Positions 53,183-63,488 of a stretch of 64,000 bases of DNA are shown here, in pieces; position 1 is the stretch's first letter, and the number at the start of each line of letters is the position of its first letter. Origin of the DNA: Flavobacterium petrolei (GTDB taxonomy: Bacteria; Bacteroidota; Bacteroidia; Flavobacteriales; Flavobacteriaceae); the NCBI RefSeq assembly GCF_003314435.2, contig NZ_QNVY02000001.1:868001-932000 (forward strand), written 5' to 3'. The translations under genes were made by a program, and so were the position numbers. The notes beneath the pieces were generated by a model. That model did no database searches and had not been told where the DNA came from. It saw only the letters and a list, made by a program, of their open reading frames with translations.

Positions 53183-55807
53183 TTATCTTTTTAGTGCTAT
53201 ATATGCGTCAAGGCTTTTCTTAATCTGGATTACTTTATAATTTTGATTAGAAACCACAATTGAGGTCTGATTACTTTCAAGGGACTTATCAGCTTGAATC
53301 TTTGCAACAATATTATTTGCAAAAGCTGCTGAATTTAAACCATGAATGGTAATAAAACTTTCTTTCTCATTATAAAAATCGTAAGAGTACGATAGCTCCT
53401 GAAAGTTATTTTCTTTAATAAACTTCTTTATTTTTTCTTCCAAAGCTTTTGTATCATTATCTTCCTTTTTACCTACTGTATATAGAATTTTCCAATTATT
53501 GGTTTCCACTGTATTAAATTCCATTTTCTCTAAAAAAGGAATTTGTTCGGTCAGAATAACTTGCGCATTTTTACCTTCTTCACTATTTGGATAATTATCC
53601 GCCACCACTTGCAATGCATTTTTGTAGGCGGTTACTCCTTTTAGTTTACCAATGGTATTTGCTTTAAGCAACTCAAATTTAGATACAATTTCCTCGCCTG
53701 AAAACTGATTTATCAAAGCGTCTGAATTTTCCAACACACTAACAAACTGTTCTTGCTGAAATGCTTTATACCATTTATTATAAACACTTTCCGGTGTTTC
53801 GTTTTGAGAAGTTCCGCTTGGATTTGTATTATTAATTATTTGTGCGTAGCGAGAATCCGGAAATTGCGTTGAGATCTTATTTTTTATCGCTGCTGCTTTA
53901 TTTATATCGGTAATTTGATATAATTTATACAAATTATACATTGCCGGAAGAACCAGTTTTTCTTCAGGATTGTTGTTTAATAATTGTTCTAATTTAGCGA
54001 TAGCCAAATCATTTTCCTTGAATTTTTCCTTGTAAATAATTCCCAATTGGTAATAGGCCAAATTACGTTCTTTGTTGATACTGTCCAATTCTATTTGGGC
54101 GGTTGGAAGTTGTTTCAGGTAATAATCAGTCGTGTATTGCTCCACTATTTTATTCGGGTTCGCTTCCGTTCCAACAGTTTGTTTATTTACACTCAAAGAA
54201 TCGACTACAGTTGTATTTGCATTTGCCGATGCGATTCTCCAGTTGCCATTTAAAGTTCTTTCTCCCCAATTTTTTTTGAATTCTACTTTTCCAAAAGCAA
54301 CCGTTGTAGGATTATAAAAATAGAAACTACCCGCTGCTGATTGAGAAGCTGCACTGGCAATAGTAGGCGGAGCCATGGGTGATTTTCGAACTGATTTTGT
54401 GGGATCTCGACCGGAAACAGGATCTATCGAACTAATCGAATTGTTCCTGTTCATGTTTTCCTGTTTGGCTTTATTTTTTTCGTCTAAAAGCCTTTTCGCC
54501 TCATCTTGTTCCTTTAATTTAGTAATGTATTTTTCATAATAAGCCGAACGATCTGTAGGATTCATCGCAACCACATTTAGAATACTGTCGTTTCTCTTAG
54601 CCAGCGCTTCATACAAAATTACCTCATCGAGGTTACTTCTTATTTTTTGGATTTTTACAAATTCTCTTGTTTTGTTATTCAGTTTAACCAAAGTACTGTC
54701 ATAGTATTTTGCTGCCGCAGAATATTCCGTATTTCTAAAATACATGTTTCCTAAATTTCTATAATTTGACGCTACTAAATAGGTATCTTTTGAATTCGTT
54801 CGTAACGATGCATTGTAAAAATTCAAAGCTGTTTTCTGATTGTTTTGTTTGTCGTGAAATACCCCCATTTGATGAAAAATCAAATCTTTGTAGGGACGGT
54901 TTTCCCGGTCTTGAATCAATTTATTGAATGTTTTTACAAAGGAAACTGAATCTCCCAATTGATAATCAAACAACTCCGCTTTTTTAGCATGTGCTTGAAT
55001 GACAAATCTACGCTCCGCTTTTCGGTTCATGTCAATCACGGATTGATAGGAAATAACAGCACTGTCCTTGTATCCCAATTCTTGATACAGTTGTCCCAAA
55101 ACAAAACGGTAACGGGCTCTTTCCTGATTTACTTTGGTGAATTCGATGGCGAGTTTTATCTTAGCAACTGCACTGTCTTTCTCCTCCATGTTTAAAAAAG
55201 AAGCTGCCAAAAGTGCGTTTGCATCTGCAAAAACTTGTTTTTTTACGTCGTGATCTTCTAATAATTTACTGATGTTTTTTATGACCAAAGCATCATTTCC
55301 CAAACGCATGTTGGTTTTCTCTCGCCAAATTTTGGCTTCATAAATTCGGCTGCTGTTGGGGTATTTGTACAGAATATAATTGAACGCATCGAGCGCGGGA
55401 ACAAATCGTTGGTCATAATATCTAGCTTTTCCAAGCATCAGATAGGCTTCATCAATTTGACTGTTTTTCTCTCTGCCGCCAATATTCATGGAATGTTTTT
55501 GGATGGCTTTGGTCGCTTTGGTTTCTGCTAATTCAAAATCAGTATTTTTAGGTTTTGAAGTGGAAGTGACATCTTCTAAGATTTGCATTTTTTCAACCGG
55601 CAAAAGTTGCCAGAAATCATCATCGCTGTTGGCATTTACCGCCAAAACTCCCTTATCCAAGCCTACTTGACCGTTGTATAAAATATTATATTTGGTGCTT
55701 AAAGCATGTGAATTCCTAGCCATAAAGGTGTCTTTTTTAGTAGAACAGGCTACCAAAAAAGCAAAAAATAATATGAAGGATAATGGTTTAAATATATTGA
55801 TTTTCAA
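53183..55807 (-). CDS. sprE: SprE/PorW-type TPR lipoprotein of gliding and type IX secretion
   Basis: An 874-residue lipoprotein (MKINIFKPLSFILFFAFLVA, lipid Cys21). The start CSTKKDTFMARNSHALSTKY, continuing NILYNGQV, is the signature of SprE (gliding, Flavobacterium) and PorW. TPR-like helices cover about 90-400 (AYLMLGKARYYDQRFVPALD, FHQMGVFHDKQNNQKTALNF) and again 580-800. The protein is needed for surface localisation of adhesins and for type IX secretion. It lies at the head of the minus-strand run with bactofilin and ATP synthase. A Q/N-rich linker near 450-500 is low in complexity. Confidence 0.85.
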   Translation of the reverse strand: MKINIFKPLSFILFFAFLVACSTKKDTFMARNSHALSTKYNILYNGQVGLDKGVLAVNANSDDDFWQLLPVEKMQILEDVTSTSKPKNTDFELAETKATKAIQKHSMNIGGREKNSQIDEAYLMLGKARYYDQRFVPALDAFNYILYKYPNSSRIYEAKIWREKTNMRLGNDALVIKNISKLLEDHDVKKQVFADANALLAASFLNMEEKDSAVAKIKLAIEFTKVNQERARYRFVLGQLYQELGYKDSAVISYQSVIDMNRKAERRFVIQAHAKKAELFDYQLGDSVSFVKTFNKLIQDRENRPYKDLIFHQMGVFHDKQNNQKTALNFYNASLRTNSKDTYLVASNYRNLGNMYFRNTEYSAAAKYYDSTLVKLNNKTREFVKIQKIRSNLDEVILYEALAKRNDSILNVVAMNPTDRSAYYEKYITKLKEQDEAKRLLDEKNKAKQENMNRNNSISSIDPVSGRDPTKSVRKSPMAPPTIASAASQSAAGSFYFYNPTTVAFGKVEFKKNWGERTLNGNWRIASANANTTVVDSLSVNKQTVGTEANPNKIVEQYTTDYYLKQLPTAQIELDSINKERNLAYYQLGIIYKEKFKENDLAIAKLEQLLNNNPEEKLVLPAMYNLYKLYQITDINKAAAIKNKISTQFPDSRYAQIINNTNPSGTSQNETPESVYNKWYKAFQQEQFVSVLENSDALINQFSGEEIVSKFELLKANTIGKLKGVTAYKNALQVVADNYPNSEEGKNAQVILTEQIPFLEKMEFNTVETNNWKILYTVGKKEDNDTKALEEKIKKFIKENNFQELSYSYDFYNEKESFITIHGLNSAAFANNIVAKIQADKSLESNQTSIVVSNQNYKVIQIKKSLDAYIALKR

Positions 55808-55917
55808 TGGAAAACGTTTTTATCAATTAACTATTAAATATACTTTTTAGTATATGCACTGGTAAAAATACATTTCTTTTTGCTATCGTGAAAATTATGA
55901 CATCATATTGTGGTAAT

Positions 55918-55992
55918 CCGCCTGTGCGTAAGGGATGGAAACGGCATCCTTTATTTTCTTTCTTTAAGAAAATAAAGATATAGCGCACAGCC
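55918..55992. repeat. Dispersed hairpin repeat (CGGCATCCTTT family), copy 2
   Basis: CCTGTGCG and CGCACAG are opposed at the ends (55921-55928 and 55984-55990). The core GGAAACGGCATCCTTTATTT is shared with copy 1, and TTTATTTTCTT / AAGAAAATAAA forms an inner hairpin. The rest of the 325-bp gap (55808-56132) is a GC-richer stretch (GTCTCGTCTTTTGGGACGAG, itself a palindrome) with no gene. Confidence 0.65.
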
Positions 55993-56132
55993 CGACCTGA
56001 AGTCTCGTCTTTTGGGACGAGACGCAGGGTTACGCCATAAGAAAACCGCTAATTAACAAATTGTATAAACGCATTGGAGTATACAATTCGCAAATTAGCG
56101 GTAAAATTTTGTCTGAGTCTGTTGCGTAAATT

Positions 56133-56828
56133 TTAAACCGCAAAAAACAGTTCTAATTCCTGTAAAGTCTCTTGAGAAGTTTGAATATCTTTGACCACTT
56201 CGCCTTTGTGCAGCGCGACAATCCTGTCACTTACCTCAACGGTGTGCAGCAAATCGTGGCTGGAAACCAGTACGGTTACTTCCGGATTATCAGCTAAATC
56301 CTTTATAATTTTTTTTAATCGGAATTGTGTGGTTGGGTCTAAATTAGCAAACGGTTCGTCCAGAATAATAACCTCCGGATTCCCGATTAAGGTAGCGATG
56401 ATACCTACTTTTTTCTGGTTTCCTTTGGATAAATCGCGCAAATATTTCTTGTTTTTAAGGATTTCTCCATTGAAAAATTCTTCGTGTGTGGCCAATAAAG
56501 CATCGACATCGGCTTTGTTTTGTCCGCGTAAATCGCCAATGAAATAGAAATATTCTTCGGGCGTTAAGTAGCCAATTAAGAAACTCTCGTCCAAGAAAGA
56601 AGCGGTGAACGGCTTCCAGTTTTCACTGGTGTTTACCTGAATGTCATTGTTGATGATATTTCCCGTGGACGGCTGGATTAAATCCAATAATAGGCTGAAA
56701 AAAGTGGTTTTCCCAGCACCGTTATTGCCTACTAATCCAAAGCTTTCGCCTTTTTTTATTTCTAAAGAATCTATTTTTAATACGGTTGTTCCGTTGTATG
56801 TTTTCGAAAGGTTATTTACTTGTATCAT
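56133..56828 (-). CDS. ABC transporter ATP-binding protein
   Basis: A 231-residue nucleotide-binding domain. Walker A GNNGAGKTT (38-46), signature LSKGNQKKVGI near 126-136 in place of LSGGQ, Walker B VIILDEPFANLD near 151-162, and the switch His in SSHDLLHTVEVSDRIVALHK near 183-202. It pairs with the adjacent DUF5687 membrane protein. It would power an ABC-2-type exporter or cell-envelope process; substrate unknown. Confidence 0.92.
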   Translation of the reverse strand: MIQVNNLSKTYNGTTVLKIDSLEIKKGESFGLVGNNGAGKTTFFSLLLDLIQPSTGNIINNDIQVNTSENWKPFTASFLDESFLIGYLTPEEYFYFIGDLRGQNKADVDALLATHEEFFNGEILKNKKYLRDLSKGNQKKVGIIATLIGNPEVIILDEPFANLDPTTQFRLKKIIKDLADNPEVTVLVSSHDLLHTVEVSDRIVALHKGEVVKDIQTSQETLQELELFFAV

Positions 56829-56876
56829 TTTTGAAAAAGTTTATTCGGTTATTTGTTGATTTAGTTAATCGCTGGA

Positions 56877-58346
56877 TTATCCTTTTTGTTTGTAAGCCGC
56901 AATGGTCGCGTATTTCTCTGATTTATAGATTTTTTCAATCACGGAAAATGCTTTCTCTTTGAATGCAAATCCAATCACTCCTGTACCTGCTACCAGCGCT
57001 AAGCCTACATTTGGATTTGCATATTTTGAACCCAGCCAATACAGTAAAACGGGCAAAGCCAACTGTGGAATAGAAATCAACATCGTTTTTATATTGAATG
57101 CTTTTTTGTCACCAAAAGCGCCTTTCCCGGAACTCAAATCGATTGGTGTTTTAGTATATGCTCCACCCAATAAAACCAAATGAGAATTGACTCCAATGTT
57201 ATAAATCGCACCCACGACAATGGTTAAATAAACATGAACCCCTAAATAGAGATAGAATGACGCTATGGTTGTGGTTACAATTGTAGCAATTACCATCAGC
57301 CACCATTTAGAACTCAAATAGCCTTTGTACGGAATGTTTTGTGTCATCATCAACTGGTAATAAGCGCTGTCCCAACTCGGCACAAATTGTCCGAAAGTAA
57401 TTAAGAATCCACCCGAAACTATAATCCCGCCCAAAATGTGCATTAAAGGATTATTATAAGCTTCAATACTACTAGTAAAGAAAAGAAGCCCATATAAAAG
57501 GAACATGACGCTCAATCCAACAGTGGTTTTAGATCGTTTGTTTCTTTTGATTAATTTGATGTCGTTTTTTAAGAAGGTTCCTATGGTTCCAAATTGGTTT
57601 AACCAAGTCAGCTCCTCCGTTTTGGCAACGTCGTGTTTGTTTGACAATCCCGCATCGAGGTATAAATTCTTTTTGAAATACTGAAAAGTAACATAATATA
57701 TCGCGATTAAAGCTAATACTGGAATGGCAAAAGCCCAATACGTATTGAAAATAGCATTGAAAAATGGCGCTGTAATTTCCGTGATATTAAAGAGTCCGTA
57801 ATAATGTAATCCTCCTAAAACAGCTGCGATTACTAAGAAAATGGCGAATAAATTATCCTTGTTATTGAGTAGAATATTCAGAAAATTGTTGATGAATAAT
57901 AAAGAAAAAATGGCACTGTACCAAAGCACTACTGAAAGTACATCATAGCCTTCGATAATCAAAACAACACAAAACGGAATCAGGAAAAAAGCGTGCACCA
58001 AATTGAAGAAGGACAAAACGGTTTTTCCTAATGAGAAATGAACAATTGTCGATTTTTTTATGGGAAAAATTAACATCGGGCGGATGTTCATCACCGGGAT
58101 TTTTTGCAACAGCAATCGGATAATTAAATCCATCAATACATAGTAAATCATGAATTGATTTACGGTAACAATTGGGTCCAGATTCATTTTCTTCAGAATA
58201 TAAAAAGCTCCGACTCCTAATGCTAAGAAAATTAAAATGAAATAAACGGCGACAAAACCCATCAGGATTTTCAAAGCCAAATTAGTTGCGAAGGAAGCTG
58301 ACCTAAAAAATGCTTTCCATTCGAGATAGAGGAATTTTTGAATCAT
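56877..58346 (-). CDS. DUF5687 family ABC permease-like membrane protein
   Basis: A 489-residue membrane protein that begins MIQKFLYLEWKAFFRSASFA, the DUF5687 start. About ten hydrophobic segments follow, including ILMGFVAVYFILIFLALGVG near 28-47, a middle soluble stretch (TEELTWLNQFGTIGTFLKND) and VLLYWLGSKYANPNVGLALV near 438-457. It is 48 bp upstream of the ATPase gene on the same strand, and the two form a two-gene ABC exporter. Cargo not known. Confidence 0.82.
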   Translation of the reverse strand: MIQKFLYLEWKAFFRSASFATNLALKILMGFVAVYFILIFLALGVGAFYILKKMNLDPIVTVNQFMIYYVLMDLIIRLLLQKIPVMNIRPMLIFPIKKSTIVHFSLGKTVLSFFNLVHAFFLIPFCVVLIIEGYDVLSVVLWYSAIFSLLFINNFLNILLNNKDNLFAIFLVIAAVLGGLHYYGLFNITEITAPFFNAIFNTYWAFAIPVLALIAIYYVTFQYFKKNLYLDAGLSNKHDVAKTEELTWLNQFGTIGTFLKNDIKLIKRNKRSKTTVGLSVMFLLYGLLFFTSSIEAYNNPLMHILGGIIVSGGFLITFGQFVPSWDSAYYQLMMTQNIPYKGYLSSKWWLMVIATIVTTTIASFYLYLGVHVYLTIVVGAIYNIGVNSHLVLLGGAYTKTPIDLSSGKGAFGDKKAFNIKTMLISIPQLALPVLLYWLGSKYANPNVGLALVAGTGVIGFAFKEKAFSVIEKIYKSEKYATIAAYKQKG

Positions 58347-58449
58347 AGTTTGGTTATTTTGGTTTTACTGTAGGTACATGAAAATAAGAAAACGTTACAT
58401 CAAATATAAAAAAACACTTATTTTTAATCTCCATTTATTTGCCATTTCC

Positions 58450-58457
58450 TACTTTTG
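58450..58457 (+). promoter_or_regulatory. Candidate -7 box of the ferredoxin reductase gene
   Basis: TACTTTTG fits TAnnTTTG. It lies 13 bp upstream of the ATG at 58471, so the message would have a very short leader; this favours that start over the upstream ATG at 58378. No convincing -33 element is seen at the expected distance. Confidence 0.4.
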
Positions 58458-58470
58458 CAAAAAAAATATC

Positions 58471-59523
58471 ATGTCATCCTTCCTGAAATTAATCATAAAA
58501 GAAGTAAAACGCGAAACCAAAGACGCTGTTTCCATACTTTTTAACGTACCTGAGGAATTAAAAGCGAATTATACTTTTGTTGCCGGTCAATATGTCAATC
58601 TAAAATTAACCTTAGACGGTGAAGAAATTCGTCGTGCGTATTCTATATGCTCAGCTCCTGACAGCGGGGAATTACGCATTGCTGTGAAAGCGGTCGCAAA
58701 CGGTGCTTTCTCGCAATTTGCTAACACAAAACTCAAAGCGGGCGATGTTCTTGAAGTGGGAAAACCGGAAGGAAAATTCACTTTTGAACCGCAAGCGGAC
58801 CGACAAAAAAACTACGCGGCTTTTGCTGCCGGTAGCGGAATCACACCCGTGATGTCTATCCTAAAAACAGTATTGAAAAACGAACCAAAGAGTTCTTTTG
58901 TATTGGTTTACGGAAACAAAACGCCAGAAGAAACCATCTTTCACCAAGAATTACACGATTTGCAATTGCAATATGTAGGACGCCTTTTTGTACATTACGT
59001 ATACAGTCAAGCCAAAGTGGAACCTGCTTTGTTTGGGCGAATTGAAAAATCGACAGTGAATTTTGTTCTGAATAACAAACACAAGGAATTGGAATTTGAT
59101 AAGTTCTATTTGTGTGGACCAGAAGAAATGATCAATATCGTTTCAGGAGTTTTAAAAGAACATAATGTAAAAGAATCTAATATTAAATTCGAATTATTTG
59201 CTTCTTCAACCAAAGAAAATAAAATAGAAAAATCGTTAGGCGGCCATTCAAAAATCACCATCATGGTGGATGACGAGGAAACAACTTTCGAAATGTCACA
59301 AAAACAAACCGTTCTTGATGCCGCTTTAAAACAAGGCATTGATGCTCCGTATTCGTGCCAAGGTGGAATCTGCAGCAGCTGTCTGGCTCGCGTTATCTCT
59401 GGAACTGCCGAAATGACTAAAAACTCCATCCTTACCGATAAAGAAATCGCCGATGGACTTATTCTTACTTGTCAGGCACATCCAACATCAGAGACTATTT
59501 ATGTAGATTATGATGATGTTTAA
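58471..59523 (+). CDS. Ferredoxin--NADP reductase with C-terminal 2Fe-2S domain (PaaE/Hcr-like)
   Basis: Start at 58471 is preferred: the frame is open from 58378, but a -7 box lies inside the extra 31 residues. The 350-residue enzyme has an FAD-binding part (AGQYVNLKLTLDGEEIRRAY with RRAYSICS near 48-55, FAD isoalloxazine), an NAD(P)-binding part (AAFAAGSGITPVMSILKTV) and a plant-type 2Fe-2S ferredoxin whose ligands are in YSCQGGICSSCL (three Cys) and LTCQAHP (fourth). This layout is that of phenylacetyl-CoA epoxidase reductase PaaE and similar electron carriers. No epoxidase genes lie next to it, so its partner is unknown. Confidence 0.88.
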   Translation: MSSFLKLIIKEVKRETKDAVSILFNVPEELKANYTFVAGQYVNLKLTLDGEEIRRAYSICSAPDSGELRIAVKAVANGAFSQFANTKLKAGDVLEVGKPEGKFTFEPQADRQKNYAAFAAGSGITPVMSILKTVLKNEPKSSFVLVYGNKTPEETIFHQELHDLQLQYVGRLFVHYVYSQAKVEPALFGRIEKSTVNFVLNNKHKELEFDKFYLCGPEEMINIVSGVLKEHNVKESNIKFELFASSTKENKIEKSLGGHSKITIMVDDEETTFEMSQKQTVLDAALKQGIDAPYSCQGGICSSCLARVISGTAEMTKNSILTDKEIADGLILTCQAHPTSETIYVDYDDV

Positions 59524-59542
59524 GAGGTAAATATCTAATATC

Positions 59543-59587
59543 AAAATTCCAAATTCCAGCCTTAAATGTTGGAATTTGGAATTTTTA
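59543..59587. terminator. Bidirectional terminator
   Basis: A 16-bp perfect stem (AAAATTCCAAATTCCA, 59543-59558, with TGGAATTTGGAATTTT, 59570-59585). T residues continue past the right arm and A residues lead into the left arm. It serves the reductase gene and the convergent GLPGLI gene. Confidence 0.85.
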
Positions 59588-59613
59588 ATATTTATAAAAT
59601 CTGGTCATTCCAT

Positions 59614-60375
59614 TTACAAAAAAGCATTCCACAAGAACATATTTTTTTGTCTTTTATTCTCTTCCTTGTCCTCTCCGTAGGTATACCAGTCCTTTGTTTT
59701 TTCTTCTATTAATGTTTTTAGTTCTTTAAAATCATAAGTTTTTTTAGCTGTAATAGGCTTAATTACAGCGCTATCTTTGATTTTTAAATCTATTTTAGTT
59801 GCTATATATGACGTATACAATCTAGGTATTGAAAGTCCTAAAATCATACCTGGTAAACCATTTATACTACATGGACCGCCAGTAATGGTTATGTCGTCTG
59901 TATAAAAAGCAAAAACATAAACATCATCAAATATTTTTCCAACCGCTTTTCGGCAATTATAGCCCGCTATTTCTCGGCGCTCGTTTGTGATTTTCCATTC
60001 AATGTTGGGAATACTATCTGCAATTACAAAATTAGTACCCACAATTTGTTTTTGTACGTTCATTTTTTGCGCTGTAAAATCAAAGAACCAGGTGTTTTCT
60101 TCGTCAGCTTCTTTCTCATGTTTTGGTATTCTTGTTTTTGGACTCCATCTGTCGAACTTATATACACTTTTATTATTTTCAAAAGTATAAGTGAAATACG
60201 ATATTTTTAAGTCGGATAAGTTTTCCTTCATCATTTCATCCCAACTGTCATTGCTCATTGTTTTTTTGAGATTGGTGTTCACTTCATACTCAATTACAGC
60301 CTTATCTACAAATTGCTGTGCATAGGATCCTGTGGTAAAAACAAATAATGTGATGTAAAAATATATTGATTTCAT
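59614..60375 (-). CDS. GLPGLI family exported protein
   Basis: A 253-residue protein with signal peptide (MKSIYFYITLFVFTTGSYA, cut near 20) and the family's defining stretch SINGLPGMILGLSIPRLY near 170-187. IEYEVNTNLKK near the start and REIAGYNCRKAVGKIFDDVY near 132-151 are typical of the family. GLPGLI proteins occur in pairs with outer-membrane barrels (as here, 86 bp away) and are often associated with TonB-type receptors of Bacteroidota. Function is unknown. Confidence 0.88.
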   Translation of the reverse strand: MKSIYFYITLFVFTTGSYAQQFVDKAVIEYEVNTNLKKTMSNDSWDEMMKENLSDLKISYFTYTFENNKSVYKFDRWSPKTRIPKHEKEADEENTWFFDFTAQKMNVQKQIVGTNFVIADSIPNIEWKITNERREIAGYNCRKAVGKIFDDVYVFAFYTDDITITGGPCSINGLPGMILGLSIPRLYTSYIATKIDLKIKDSAVIKPITAKKTYDFKELKTLIEEKTKDWYTYGEDKEENKRQKNMFLWNAFL

Positions 60376-60461
60376 TGGGTTGTATTTTAAATTAGTGGGG
60401 TGGTTTATTTTAAAAATATTGACGTTTTCGATGCTGAATTACAATTCCTATACGGGCTTCT

Positions 60462-63245
60462 TTATTTTTTTTCGATGCCGTTTTTATTTTTAAAATTCCA
60501 TGTAAAACCTATCATAGCATAGCGTCGAAGTCTGTCATTTCGCTCTTCGCCAATTGTATTTTCATAAACAAATCTACTAATACCTATGTTTTGATTCAAA
60601 ATGTCTCGCACCATTACATAAGCCGTAAACTCATCGTTCTTAAAGGTACGTTGGAACCTGGCATTCCACAATTGATTGGTAAGATTGGTTTGAAAATCAA
60701 CCGTTTTTTGGCGAGAATATAAATTATAATCCGTTGATAATTTCCATTTTTCTCTAAAATAAACGGCAACGTCTAAACCTAGATTATTGGTATTAAATGA
60801 TTTTACTTCATTGTTTTGAGAAGTACTGTTACGGCTGTTTGAGAAAGTATTACTTAGATTGATATCGTATTTCTTTTCTTTGGATTTATTCAAATAAACA
60901 GAAAAATTAGAACTTAAAATATTCGAGTTATTGATTTGCTTATTGATGCTATTGACCGATTTATTGTAATTTACTGAAGGACTAAGATTAACATACATGT
61001 TTATTTTTTTGACTTTAAACCCGTAACCCATGTACAAATTGGCTGAAAAATTACCGTTAGTATTTATAGGTGTTGTAATTGTTTTTGCGCTTTCTGGGTC
61101 AATATCTCTATTGAAAGAAATCAAATTTGATGTTGTTCTAAAAGAAATTCTTTGATAAAAATTCGTCTCGGTTAAAATGCTGTAACTATTATTAGAAACA
61201 TTGATACTGTTTGTAAAAGATTGCTTTAAATCTGGATTTCCTACTAATTGGTTAAAAAAATCTTGATTGTTTCGTAACGGTTGTAATTGGTCAATAGTAG
61301 GCTGTTTTGTAGCACCTTGATAATTCACTCTCAAATTGCTGTTACTTTTGTACTTGTAAGAAAAATTTGCAGTTGGGAAAAAATTTGTAAAACTGCGATT
61401 GTATTCCTTATTTAAAGTTTGATCTTGTAAATTAAATGACGTGAAACCAAAACCACTACCAAAACTATAATTTATCTTTTTAGCATTATAACTTAATTTA
61501 ATAACTGGTTTGTTTGTTGTTATGTTTTGCTTGAATTGGTTTGAAAGGGAATCGACCATAACATCATACTTGCCTGTCAGATCTGAAAAATCATAAGTCA
61601 CAAAGTTGCTATTACCTGTATTGTGCGTAATTTGATAGGATAATTGCAAAGCCAGTTTCTTTCCTATAGGCTCTGTATAGGCCACATTCAAAGCAAGATT
61701 TTGATTGGTTTTATCCCCGATTTTATTTTGATCTACCTCATTACTAAAAGCAAAATCGCCTCCTTCATAACTCTCATTCGAAGATTTTAAAAAATTATTA
61801 GCATTTGTATTCAATGTACTCCAACTACTATTGATAGAAAGCGTTCTGCGTGGTTTTACAAATTTATGTTTAAACAAAGCACTCGCGGACAAGGATTCCT
61901 TATCTGATTTTGTGGTAAATAAACGTTCCTGTTTGTTCCTTAACAATCCATCGCTTCCAGTGGTATTTCCGGTCGTAAATTCATCACTTTCAGTATTGTA
62001 AAAATTAGTTTTAGTGGTAAATTTCAGGGTGTTTACAGAATCTATTTTCACATCATAAACCGTATTAAGCTTAAAATTATCTCTATTTACATGACTTGTA
62101 GTTGCTCTATTTTCATTCAATTGTGTATCGCCTACCTGAGTTTGCGTATTTCTGCTACTATTGTTTTGGTAGCTTTGTTTATTGTATTTGGGTGATAAAT
62201 TTAAGGAATGTTTGTCGTTCCATTTATTGCTGTATTGCAATCCTGCATTGGTGTTTTTTATAAAACCATTTTGAGTGTCTACATAAGGTTCATCATCATT
62301 ATCGCCGCCGGTCCATTCGTAATTTACATTTCCATCATCATCCATGCTCATACTCACATTCCCGTCTCCTCCTCCAAATTTGTCACTGTCCTGCCAACTT
62401 AATCCATCCTGACCCGTATTTCCATTTAATAAGAATGCCGAAAGCTTTCTTTTTCCTTTGAAACTACTCACCATGATATTGCTATTGTATCTGGAATCCG
62501 CATCGGTAACGGGTTGGTTTGCTCCATCAATTTTACCAAAATAACCTTTCTTTTTATCCTCTTTTAATCTCAGATTTATTGTTTTTTTAGAATCGCCATC
62601 ATCTATTCCTGTAAACTCAGCTTGATCGCTTTTCTTATCAAAAACCTGTACTTCTTTTATAGCATCGGCACGTAAGTTTTTTACAGCCATTCCAGGATCA
62701 TCCCCAAAAAATTCTTCGCCATCTACCAGTACTCTTTCTACTGTTTCGCCCATCGCTTTGATAGTTCCATTTTTATCTACTTGTATTCCCGGCAATTTTT
62801 TTAGTAATTCTTCAACATTGGCATTGGCATCAACTTTGAAATCACTTGCCCTATAACTAGTTGTATCACCTTTAATTTTGATAGATCCCGTTTTTATAAT
62901 CACCTCTCGCAGCAACTCCATTTTGCTCATTAAAGCAATGGATACTAAGTCTTTATCAGTTGAAGTCACGGTAATTTCATCTAAATAATCCGCATATTGA
63001 CTGTGTGAAGTCATTAATATGTAATTGCCTGGTTTTATATTATTAAGGATAAATTTCCCTTCTTTATCCGATCGGGTAAATTGGTATAAAACAGAGTCTA
63101 TTGGAGTTAATAAAGCAACAACTGAATTGTGAATGGGGGGTTTTTCACTTCCAGCGGTCAAAACACCTGAAAGTTTATTTTTTTGCGAAAAAGCAGAAAA
63201 GGAGAAAATCAACAAAATTGCAATTGTTACCGTAATTTTTGACAT
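60462..63245 (-). CDS. Outer-membrane beta-barrel protein with carboxypeptidase-like N-domain
   Basis: Start at 63245 gives signal peptide MSKITVTIAILLIFSFSAFS; the longer frame from 63308 would add 21 residues without a signal. The 927-residue protein has a carboxypeptidase regulatory-like domain (about 22-115, KLSGVLTAGSEKPPIHNSVV), a plug-like domain with VEELLKKLPGIQVDKNGTIK and VDGEEFFGDDPGMAVKNLRA, and a long barrel rich in Asn/Ser/Thr/Tyr ending GFTWNFKNKNGIEKK. The family (OMP_b-brl_3) resembles TonB-dependent receptors. The GLPGLI gene follows 86 bp away. Substrate is unknown. Confidence 0.87.
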   Translation of the reverse strand: MSKITVTIAILLIFSFSAFSQKNKLSGVLTAGSEKPPIHNSVVALLTPIDSVLYQFTRSDKEGKFILNNIKPGNYILMTSHSQYADYLDEITVTSTDKDLVSIALMSKMELLREVIIKTGSIKIKGDTTSYRASDFKVDANANVEELLKKLPGIQVDKNGTIKAMGETVERVLVDGEEFFGDDPGMAVKNLRADAIKEVQVFDKKSDQAEFTGIDDGDSKKTINLRLKEDKKKGYFGKIDGANQPVTDADSRYNSNIMVSSFKGKRKLSAFLLNGNTGQDGLSWQDSDKFGGGDGNVSMSMDDDGNVNYEWTGGDNDDEPYVDTQNGFIKNTNAGLQYSNKWNDKHSLNLSPKYNKQSYQNNSSRNTQTQVGDTQLNENRATTSHVNRDNFKLNTVYDVKIDSVNTLKFTTKTNFYNTESDEFTTGNTTGSDGLLRNKQERLFTTKSDKESLSASALFKHKFVKPRRTLSINSSWSTLNTNANNFLKSSNESYEGGDFAFSNEVDQNKIGDKTNQNLALNVAYTEPIGKKLALQLSYQITHNTGNSNFVTYDFSDLTGKYDVMVDSLSNQFKQNITTNKPVIKLSYNAKKINYSFGSGFGFTSFNLQDQTLNKEYNRSFTNFFPTANFSYKYKSNSNLRVNYQGATKQPTIDQLQPLRNNQDFFNQLVGNPDLKQSFTNSINVSNNSYSILTETNFYQRISFRTTSNLISFNRDIDPESAKTITTPINTNGNFSANLYMGYGFKVKKINMYVNLSPSVNYNKSVNSINKQINNSNILSSNFSVYLNKSKEKKYDINLSNTFSNSRNSTSQNNEVKSFNTNNLGLDVAVYFREKWKLSTDYNLYSRQKTVDFQTNLTNQLWNARFQRTFKNDEFTAYVMVRDILNQNIGISRFVYENTIGEERNDRLRRYAMIGFTWNFKNKNGIEKK

Positions 63246-63488
63246 AAATGATTTTATATTTTTGTTAATGGAACATTTCAAAGTATTTCCAAAAAGTTGA
63301 ACTAGCAAATAAACATTTTTATTTAGTCTTTACTTTACGGTTTAAGCTGAACAGATCAGAATCAAAAATAGTATTTTTCTCACTACACAATTATGCGTTA
63401 ATGTTATAAATGTGTTAAAATTCTCATTATATGAAAATTACTTTAAAAATAAAAAATGTATAATAAGTTCTAGATGTATAACCTACCG

